NCBI RefSeq assembly: GCF_000515415.1
Contig: NZ_KI911783.1
Location: 2,408,392 to 2,472,391 of the forward strand
Length of the DNA stretch: 64,000 nt
Origin: Bradyrhizobium sp. WSM1417
GTDB taxonomy: Bacteria > Pseudomonadota > Alphaproteobacteria > Rhizobiales > Xanthobacteraceae
Direction: 5' to 3'
The position numbers and the translations under genes were made by a program. Positions 9,696 to 18,100 of this stretch are shown piece by piece. Numbering within the stretch: the stretch's first letter is position 1; each line of letters opens with the position of its first letter. The notes under the pieces are model-generated. The model did not search any database and was not told where the DNA came from. It worked only from the letters and a program-made list of their open reading frames with translations.

Positions 9696-10985
9696 CTAGT
9701 GTGGCCTGGCCAAATTCAACGTTTCGGTCAATGACTGCTCGAATATGTCTAGGCCTTCTCCCAAAGTATCTTGGTCTATCGTAAGTGCGGGCAAGAACTT
9801 TAGCACCTGATCCGTCGGTCCGCATCGCTCGACAATCAATCCTTTCTCAAACGCCTTATGTGACGTCGCCTCTGCGATTGCGCTCGTTTTGCAATCAAAC
9901 CCGCATACCATTCCGCGTCCCCGAACAGCGAACCTGTTTCCGTGCTGGTGCGCGATAGCGTCCAGCCGACGCCGCATAGAGTTGCCCAACCGTCGGACCT
10001 CTTGCGAGAACGCCTGATTGCGCCAATACAGATGCAAGGCCGCTTTGGCAGAAACGAGCGCAAGGTTGTTTCCTCGAAACGTTCCTGTGTGCTCGCCTGG
10101 CTCCCATGCGTCGATGGCTTCTTTGATCAAGAGCATTGATAATGGCAAACCGTATCCGCTCAGCGATTTTGACATCACCACAATGTCTGGCGATAACGTA
10201 GCGAACTCGAAACTGAAGAACTCGCCTGTACGGCCACACCCCATTTGGATATCGTCAACTATGAAAATAGCTCCGACGTCTTTCGCCAAAGCCTGAATTG
10301 ACCGCAACCATTCCTTGCCGGCCACATTAATGCCCCCCTCTCCTTGCACGGTTTCGACGAGAATGGCGGCTGGAAGATCAATACCACTGCTCTCGTCCAT
10401 CAACACCTTTCGCACGTAATCCGCCGGACTGTCAGCGGAGCCCAGATACCCATCATAGGGCATGAAGGTTGTGCCGGATAAAGGAATGCCGGTGGCTTTG
10501 CGGTAATAGCGGTTACCGCTTGCGGCTATGGCCCCCAAGCTTTGGCCGTGATATCCGTTCGTGAAAGAAATGACGTTGTGGCGTCCTGTGATCTTACGCG
10601 ACAGCTTCAGAGCTGCCTCAACAGCATTAGCTCCCGTAGGCCCCGTAAATTGAAAGCGGTAGTGAAGATCCCGTTCACGGAGGACGACAGAGCTGAAGGT
10701 CTCCATGAATTCGACCTTTGCTGGAGTGGCCATGTCCAAGCCGTGGACGACCCCATCAGACTCGAGATACTCGCTGATCGCAGCTTTGATTTCCGGATTG
10801 TTATGGCCGTAGTTTAGCGCTCCGGCGCCGGACAGAAAGTCAATGACCTTTCGGCCAGCCTCTGTGAACATAATAGAGCCGCGCGCCTTGTTGAAGACAG
10901 CAGGAAACGAACGCGAGTACGTGCGCACGTTGGACTCCAGAGCTTCGATTGTGTTCATGTAGCGCGACGCGCGTACTCCAGGCAT
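9696..10985 (-). CDS. Diaminobutyrate--2-oxoglutarate aminotransferase, EctB-like
   Basis: Class III PLP aminotransferase of 429 residues, the size of EctB. EctB-type enzymes interconvert aspartate semialdehyde plus glutamate with L-2,4-diaminobutyrate plus 2-oxoglutarate. Visible landmarks: FTGPTGANAVEAALKL at 113-128, GYHGQSLGA near 144, the EctB-typical VDDIQMGCGRTG at 243-254 binding the cofactor ring, and the PLP lysine K273 in VMSKSLSG. The start is well supported by TAAGGAGATGACCAC before ATG at 10985. Neither ectA nor ectC is near, so ectoine synthesis is unlikely to be its job; a siderophore or non-protein amino acid route is possible (RhbA of rhizobactin is a relative). It is an orphan biosynthetic gene in this window. 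Confidence 0.88.
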   Translation of the reverse strand: MPGVRASRYMNTIEALESNVRTYSRSFPAVFNKARGSIMFTEAGRKVIDFLSGAGALNYGHNNPEIKAAISEYLESDGVVHGLDMATPAKVEFMETFSSVVLRERDLHYRFQFTGPTGANAVEAALKLSRKITGRHNVISFTNGYHGQSLGAIAASGNRYYRKATGIPLSGTTFMPYDGYLGSADSPADYVRKVLMDESSGIDLPAAILVETVQGEGGINVAGKEWLRSIQALAKDVGAIFIVDDIQMGCGRTGEFFSFEFATLSPDIVVMSKSLSGYGLPLSMLLIKEAIDAWEPGEHTGTFRGNNLALVSAKAALHLYWRNQAFSQEVRRLGNSMRRRLDAIAHQHGNRFAVRGRGMVCGFDCKTSAIAEATSHKAFEKGLIVERCGPTDQVLKFLPALTIDQDTLGEGLDIFEQSLTETLNLARPH

Positions 10986-11945
10986 GTGGTCATCTCCTTA
11001 AACAAGAAAATCAGGCGCATTGCCAACATCGTACAAGACGACCACGCGTCGTTCCGCACCGTGGACGTCGGGTTTCCGCGTCGCGCGTCTGAAAATCAGC
11101 TCCCCGACTTACCTGAGAACCAGGCGGAACAAAGCTACTACGTCTAGTAGTTCCGGTCGGCATCCGCGAGGATCCTGGCTCACTCGTCTCGCGCCCAATT
11201 ATGCGGAGTCTCGCGCCATCGAAGAATTTGCGCATGCCGTACGGCTAGCTTTGCCGATTGCGTAGTATTTTGGCCCGAGAAGTGTCATCTCGGCGAGAGG
11301 GGCCGACGCGCTGGAGGCAAGGGCGGGGCCCGCCAGCGGAAGCGTGTCTTGCCTGTTCACGCTCATGGTCCCGGCGAGTAGAATGGACACGGCCGCCGGC
11401 GAATCTGGCCCCGGCATGCGGTGTCATCGCGCACGTCCAGAGCTGACCGCTTTGCTGACTCGGTGGGCTAGGACTGACGCCGTGGCCTCGAACCGTTTCG
11501 GCGGGCCGAAGCACACCCGAAGCTTGCGCATCAGCCGGAGCTGCAGCGCTGCAGCCCTGATGCCGCTCGTAGATGCGACTGAAGCAATCCTTCGCTGCAA
11601 AACGCATCCACCCAGACGCTAAATTCGCCAACCTACGTCCAACCTCAGCAGTGCAACCGTTCGGAAGGGGTCGTACCACCACGAAAGTGGTGTGCAGCTT
11701 CGTTGAAAGGGAGGGAAGGGGCCTCGCCCGTTTGATTAGGCGTTCATACGCGAGGCGCCGTGTCAGGATCCCCACATCGCGAGTGCCTCAACCAGATGCC
11801 GAAAGTGCAACACCAGCGACAGGAATGCGGCGAGACGGAAGGGCGATGGTCGCCATGGGCACGCGGTTCGCACGGACAATTGCACATTGATGGAGATCGT
11901 AAAGGCCGCGTGGGTGCGGCTTGGTCCAGACTGCTTCCCCATCCT
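10986..11945. other. Intergenic stretch, nothing recognised
   Basis: About 960 bp. It holds the upstream region of the aminotransferase (strong ribosome binding site at 10989-10998) and the downstream region of the receiver gene. Minus-strand TTGGCAATGCG near 11020 resembles a -24 element, but the -12 GC is missing, so no RpoN promoter is called. Open frames are without motifs. Confidence 0.35.
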
Positions 11946-12341
11946 TCACGCGCGCGTTCCACCAGGATGTTCGCGAAGCGCTTCATCGAGGCAGGCGATC
12001 AACTCCAGACCGGTGAAGGGCTTGGCGAAAAAGCCGGTTACGCCGGCGCTCAAGGCGCGGGCTCGCGTGCGATCATCCGCAAAGGCGGTAATCAAGATGA
12101 ATGGCCCAGCGTAGCCATGGGCTCGCATCTGTTCCAAAAGTTCAAAGCCGCTCATCACGGGCATCTGCACGTCTGCAATTACACAGGATGTGCCGTTCAA
12201 TTGAGACGACCGCAAAAATTCCTCAGCCGACGCAAACGTATGAACGACGTGACCCTGCGATTTCAATAGGTTGTTCAGTGCGGCACGAACGGAAGGATCG
12301 TCGTCGACAACAGAAACAATTGAATAGTTGGACAAGACCAC
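11946..12341 (-). CDS. Single-domain response regulator receiver (CheY-like)
   Basis: A 131-residue protein made only of a receiver domain. The acidic pocket is D13-D15 (VVDDDPS), the phosphoacceptor is D57 in VIADVQMP, and T85 and K107 (FAKPF) complete the active site, so it should accept phosphate. There is no DNA-binding or enzymatic output domain; such proteins shuttle phosphate or sequester it. Sequence style (SVVDDDPSVR, FASAEEFL) is that of the FixJ/NodW receiver class. It lies 84 bp downstream of the NodW-like gene on the same strand, probably in one operon, and the large histidine kinase at 15-21 kb is a candidate phosphate donor. Function is inferred from family only. Confidence 0.88.
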   Translation of the reverse strand: MVLSNYSIVSVVDDDPSVRAALNNLLKSQGHVVHTFASAEEFLRSSQLNGTSCVIADVQMPVMSGFELLEQMRAHGYAGPFILITAFADDRTRARALSAGVTGFFAKPFTGLELIACLDEALREHPGGTRA

Positions 12342-12425
12342 CCGTCCCAGTTGGGCGAAGACGCTGGCCGAACCATAACGGCCAGCTGAAGGGTGCGCGT
12401 GTACGACGAAGTTGTAAAATCATAC

Positions 12426-13109
12426 TTAGGTTTGTACCCTGAAACGGTCGGTCCCAATTCCCAGCCTCTCAGCCATCCGAATCAGATCGGCCAGCGATCG
12501 AGCGCCCATCTTCCTCATAACGTGCCCCCGGTAGATCTTGACTGTGATCTCGGCGAGCCCGAGTTCCGCGGCGACCTGCTTGTTCAATAGCCCGGTGGCG
12601 ACCAGTCTCAAAACGTCCTGCTCTCGTGGACTTAGGGCCTCAAACAAGGACTGCAGCTTCTTGACCACCTTGTCTACGCCACGTCGCTTGCGATCCTGTT
12701 CGATAGCTGCGACCACTCCGTCGAGCAATTCCTGATCGCGAAACGGCTTGCTGAGAAAATCAATTGCTCCACTCTTCATCGCTTTGACGGTCATCGGAAT
12801 ATCCCCATGAGCGGTGATGAAAATGATGGGGATGTGAACCTGCAATTTGGCTAACTCATTTTGGAGCTCAAGCCCGCTCAATCCTGGCAGTCTGATGTCA
12901 AGCACGAGGCAGCTAGGAACATCGGGAAGCTCGCTCTGGAGCAGTTCTTGGGCCGATCCGTAAGCAACGACATCTAGACCGATTGAACGAAATAGGTTGA
13001 CCAGCGATTCGCGCATTGAGAGGTCGTCGTCGACGACGAGCACGCTCGGCCTCGCCTCCGGCTGTTCGACAGTTGCGGTTTGCTTCCGCGGTTCAGAGCG
13101 CTTGGTCAC
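12426..13109 (-). CDS. Two-component response regulator, FixJ/NodW family
   Basis: A 227-residue regulator with an N-terminal receiver (residues about 21-140) and a C-terminal LuxR-type DNA-binding domain (about 165-222). Acidic pocket D27-D29, phosphoacceptor D71 in LVLDIRLPG, T99 and K121 (LSKPF) are intact. The helix-turn-helix reads LSPREQDVLRLVATGLLNKQ and then VAAELGLAEITVKIYRGHVM, very close to FixJ and NodW. The length equals that of NodW of Bradyrhizobium, where the NodV-NodW system responds to isoflavones and activates nod genes; NwsB is a second close relative. A NodV-type kinase gene is not adjacent on this strand; instead a giant sensor kinase lies divergently. Whether this is NodW, NwsB or another paralogue cannot be settled here, so I give no symbol. 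Confidence 0.9.
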   Translation of the reverse strand: MTKRSEPRKQTATVEQPEARPSVLVVDDDLSMRESLVNLFRSIGLDVVAYGSAQELLQSELPDVPSCLVLDIRLPGLSGLELQNELAKLQVHIPIIFITAHGDIPMTVKAMKSGAIDFLSKPFRDQELLDGVVAAIEQDRKRRGVDKVVKKLQSLFEALSPREQDVLRLVATGLLNKQVAAELGLAEITVKIYRGHVMRKMGARSLADLIRMAERLGIGTDRFRVQT

Positions 13110-15195
13110 GATACGAGCCTCATTTCTGCGTTTTATAGTAGAAATATTGTGTGGTACAACTTTTAGTTGCTCGCCTAGGCTTTCCTGGAAGCTTTCGCGC
13201 AGTGCAAATCTTTGAAGTTTCCAGGTGTATGACCGGTCAGCCGTTTGCGCCGCGTGACGCCCTAAACTCTAGCAAAAACCGCCCGAGTGGTCGAGAACTG
13301 GCTTTCGTGTCTGGCCGCTGTCCCGCTGGATCGACTCCGCGGCATCGATAAACCAATCGGAAACCGTTTGAGAAACGCTCTCTCGCGGGCGGCGCGTGCC
13401 ACCTGGCCCTCGCGAGTTCGGACTGCAACAGGCGTCGGAGGACAGTCATTGAGCGGCTGGATTAAAATGCCCGCCGTCTTGGTAGTTGGACGCGGGGGCG
13501 CGAAGTGCGCGAATTGGCGCGATCGTGCCTGTGCATGCGCCGATCCCGCCGGCGTTGAGATCGGCATGCGGTGTAGACAATCGCACTTGTACCAAAGAAA
13601 ATAGAAACCAGAACGAGTAGCAGCGGCATCGGCACATGAACTCTTTTTTTTTCGTCGGAGCGCCTGTGAGTTGCGTCTTTAGCTAGCTCGGGAAAGCACC
13701 TTGCGTCGGCTTCGTACAACCTGACGCAAGGTGCGATTCAAGTCCTTTCGGTCGTGCTCGTCGGAAATTTAATCACGTAGGTTGCGGCAGCGCCCACGGT
13801 GCTTGATCCCGCTGCTAAGCTCGTATGCTAACATGACCGTTTAATCTAATGGAGAGGTCGGCCGCATCCGCAGCCCGACTGTCGACTACTTCGACACCTC
13901 CTGTGGAATCGCTCTCCTGCCTCAGCTCAACAAGGGCTGCATTCGCCAACCGGCATTGGCCGGCCAAATAGGTTCGTGTCGAGCAGGGCGGAATCGAAGC
14001 TTAGTTACTCAACGTCGAAAGATAGGAAAGAAACGCCGCGAGCGGTCAGCCCAAGTAGCCGCCAATCTGTCCCTAGCTCATCGAGCTTCACGCGCCTCAT
14101 TAAAGCCGGCCCGGCGCACTCGTCCGAGAAGAAGTGCGCCGGGTTCGCCCACATCGCCAGTACATCCGTGGTGATGCTGCGTCAAATAAAGCAACCCGCG
14201 TGGCAAAACTGAGGCTCATTCATGAGCCGATAGTGATTCCCTGCAACGTCACGCAGCGCACGAACAGCTTGGACCGTACGTAGCGTCACGTTGTACGACG
14301 TCGTCTAGACTGTCGAGTTGGCTCATTGGCTCTATCGAGTTGGCAAAGTCAGACCCGGTATTGGCAAGGATTCCATGAATGCTGTCACCCGTGGCTAAGA
14401 GAAGGCGTTCCGCTTTTCTTCATTTTCCTTCAATTCTTTTTACCGCCTTTGGGATAGCTTACGCGGCGCCTGAACACCGGTTTAAGCAGCGTGAACTTTC
14501 TCGCTATCAGCTTCGGATGGCCGGCTATGTCGCTTTCCGCAACCGGCAGCGATTGACATTCCGATGAGTGAGGGCCTGTACGGTACCAGCATCGGAACTG
14601 CCTTGTCGCGAGGCAGTTGCTCTCGGAGTGCAGAGAAGAGCTACCGGCACGGTTTCGCTCATCGTGGCTCGCAGATCTACCGCTTGATGCTGCGGTTCAG
14701 AGTTGATGACGGCCCTGCCCTTGACGCCATGGGGCGGGAATGACGGTCGATCGCGCAAATAGCACCGCGTCGCTCCGCGGCAGTTGTGGCCTGGCGTCAC
14801 GCGTCGCGCCGAACATGGACAACCGAACAGCCTTCACATGTCGATGCCTGATTGAGCCGTGGCAGCTATCCCAGGTCTGCTGCAGGTCGGCCGTGGACCG
14901 CTGCTCGAGTAACACCCCCGAGCCGCTCCATCATGAACGAATCCTTCTGCGGCGACACGCTGCGCACGGGGCGAGCCGCCGCCGGTCCGTGTGGGCCCAG
15001 CCCGCGCGCCCGATTGCGCTCGATCGATACGATCGGGCTCTGAGAAGGTGCATGCGTCGCTCGTATTTCGCTGATCGCCGTCTACTCCTTGGCGACGTTG
15101 TTCGGGACCTGTGCCCGCTTTCTGCGAAGTCCCTTCACAATCGCGCCCCTTATGTGTCACATTTTGGCTCGCGTGTTCTTAGTTTGGGCGGGCAA
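13110..15195. other. Long divergent intergenic region between regulator and kinase
   Basis: About 2.1 kb separating the two divergent signalling genes. It contains one perfect inverted repeat (13696-13734, listed separately). Frames on both strands are short or Arg/Ser-rich with no motif. The kinase frame is open from 14740, but those extra 152 codons lack similarity to the kinase family. Promoters for both divergent units must lie here, but I cannot point to one. Confidence 0.4.
13696..13734. repeat. Perfect 12-bp inverted repeat
   Basis: GCACCTTGCGTC at 13696-13707 is repeated exactly in inverse at 13723-13734, with a 15-base loop. It could form a strong hairpin. No T-run follows on either strand, so an intrinsic terminator is not evident; an operator or a relic of a mobile element end are alternatives. 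Confidence 0.6.
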
Positions 15196-18100
15196 ATGCC
15201 GCGGGAGCCTCTCAGCCGAACCTTGTTCGGTTCATATCTTGACGGCGACATCCAGCCCCTATGGGAGGACGGTGATTGCGCGTTCTGCCGTGCGTGGCGC
15301 CAGCAGATGCACGGCAGCAGGGCTGTCGTGCTTGTGGTCCGACCGATCGCGGAACACCCAGCGACGCTCGACCGCCTCGCCCACGAGTGTGGGCTGCGGG
15401 AGGAGCTCGACGAGGCATGGGCGGTGCGGCCGTTGGAACTGATCCGGGAAGCTGGTCGGACCATGCTGGTCCTGCAGGATCCATCCGGCGAGCCGCTGCT
15501 AAACCTACTTGGACTCCGTATGGAGCCCGAGCGCTTCTTGCGCCTCGCTGTTGGTATCACGACGGCCGTGGGCAAGCTTCACCGCCAAGGCTTGGTCCAC
15601 AAGGACCTGAAACCCGCTCACATTCTGGTCAATTGTCCTGACGAACAGGTCCGACTCACTGGGTTCGGTCTGACGTCGCGTCTTTCCCGCGAGCGCGTGC
15701 CGCCCGAACCTGTCGAGTTCATCGCCGGCACGTTGCCCTACATGGCGCCCGAACAGACCGGACGGATGAATCGCTCGGTCGATTGTCGCAGCGATCTCTA
15801 TTCACTTGGCGTGACATTCTATCAGATGCTGACCGGCGCGCTGCCGTTCACGGGGGCAGATCCCTTGGAATGGATCCATTGTCACATCGCGAGAAATGCA
15901 CTACCGCCTGTCGAGAAATCGCGAGACATCCCGGAGCCAATCTCTCGGATCGTGATGAAACTCCTCGCGAAAACCGCCGAGGAACGCTACCAGACTGCCG
16001 CTGGCCTTGAGCACGATCTGCGACACTGTGTCGCGGCTTGGGCCAACCACGGTCGCATCGATACATTTGAGCTGGGCGCAGATGACACACCTGATCGGTT
16101 GCTCATCCCCGAGAAGCTCTATGGGAGAGCCCGCGAGATCGAGACCTTGCTTGGCTCTTTCGATCGCGCGGCGAAGAGCGGCGCGCCGAGGTTGGTGCTG
16201 GTTGCGGGTCACTCCGGCATTGGTAAGTCCTCGCTTGTCCAAGAGCTACACAAAGTGCTGGTGCCCTCGCGCGGACTGTTGGCATCAGGCAAATTCGAGC
16301 AACTGAAGCGCGATGTTCCTTATGCGACGCTCGTGCAGAGCTTTCAGAGTCTTGTCCGTTCTCTTCTCAGCAAAAGTGAGGGCGAACTCGCGGTTTGGCG
16401 GCAAGCGCTCCGGGAGGCGCTCGGCGCGAATGGACGGCTATTGATCGAATTGATACCCGATCTGAGCCTGATCATTGGCGAGCAGCCCGCGCCTGCTGAG
16501 CTTCCAGCCCGGCCAGCGCAAACTCGTTTCCAACTGGTGCTTCGCCGTTTTATCGGTGTGTTCGCCCGGCGAACCCATCCATTGGTGCTCTTTCTCGACG
16601 ATTTACAGTGGCACGATGCCGCAACCCTCGACCTGATCGAGGATCTTCTGACCCAGTCGGACCTGCACCTGCTGATTATTGGAGCGTACCGCAGCAACGA
16701 AGTTGATGCAGGCCATCCACTCAAACGCAAGCTCGACTCCATCAGGAGATCCGACGTAAATGTAGAGGAGATCACGCTGTCGCCGCTCACGGCAGACCAT
16801 GTCGCACAGTTGGTCGCGGATACCCTTCGCTGCGCACCAAAACGCGCTGTCCCGCTTGCAACGTTGGTGCATCAGAAGACGATGGGTAATCCGTTCTTCA
16901 CCATTCAATTCCTGTCTGAACTGGCCGAAGAGCAGCTGCTGACGTTCGATCACGAGCTGGCACGCTGGCGCTGGGATCTCGAGCGGATTTACGCAAAAGC
17001 ATACACCGAAAACGTCGTCGATCTTCTGCTAGGCAAGCTCATCCGGCTGCCCGAGGAAACGCAGGACGCGCTGCGACAGCTGGCCTGCTTCGGCAACATC
17101 GCCGGGACGACGGAGCTTGCGGTCGTGCTCGAAACCTCACGCGAGAAGGTGCATGCGAGGCTGTGGCCCGCTATCCGGCAGGAGCTGATTGCGCGCCATG
17201 GAACGGCCTATCGGTTCGTCCACGACCGCGTTCAAGAGGCGGCCTACTCGCTGGTGTCGGAATCTTCGCGCGCTCCTGCCCATTTGCGCATCGGTCGGAT
17301 GCTTGCGGCACACGTCCCTGCGCCCAAGCGCGAAGAGGCTATCTTCGATGTTGTCAGTCAACTTAATCGAGGTGTCGCGCTAATCGCCTCCGGTCAGGAG
17401 CGAGAGCAGCTCGCCGAGCTGAATTTGACCGCAGGGCAGCGTGCCAGGGCGTCGGCCGCCTATGCCTCGGCACTCGCATATTTCACGGTCGGTGCGGCCC
17501 TGCTCGCGCAGGATGCTTGGCAAAGCCGCCACGAACTCGCGTTCGCACTGGAGACCAGCCGGGCCGAATGCGAATTCTTGGTAGGGCGGATTGACATTGC
17601 GGAGAGCCTCCTTTCCGCGCTGTCGAAGCGCGCTTTGAACGCGCTTCAACGAGCAACTGTCGCATGTTTGCGGGTCGATCTTTACCTGACGCTCGGTCAG
17701 CACGGCCGGGCAGTGGCCATAGGTCTCGAATATCTTCAGGACGTCGGGATCGATTGGTCGCAGCATCCGAAGGACAAGGAAACACTCGCCGAATATCAGC
17801 GGATGTGGTCACAGCTGCCAGACGCGATCGAGGATCTTGCTGGTTTGCCCGGAATGACAGACCAGAGCTCGCTTGCCACGGTTGCCGTGTTGACGCGTAT
17901 TCTTCCGGCCGCGGGATTCACGGACGTCAATCTATCCGTTTTGGTCATCTGCAGAGCTGTCAGCATCAGCCTCGAATACGGCAACACCGACGCTTCCTGC
18001 GCCCATTACGCATGGTTAGGCCGAATCTCGGCGGGACGCTTCGGCGACTACCACGCGGCTGATAAATTTGGTCGTCTTGCTTGCGATCTGGTTGATCGCG

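Noticed and set aside
11015..11035. RpoN promoter upstream of the EctB-like gene
   Set aside because: TGGCA is present, but the required GC ten bases after GG is replaced by GA.
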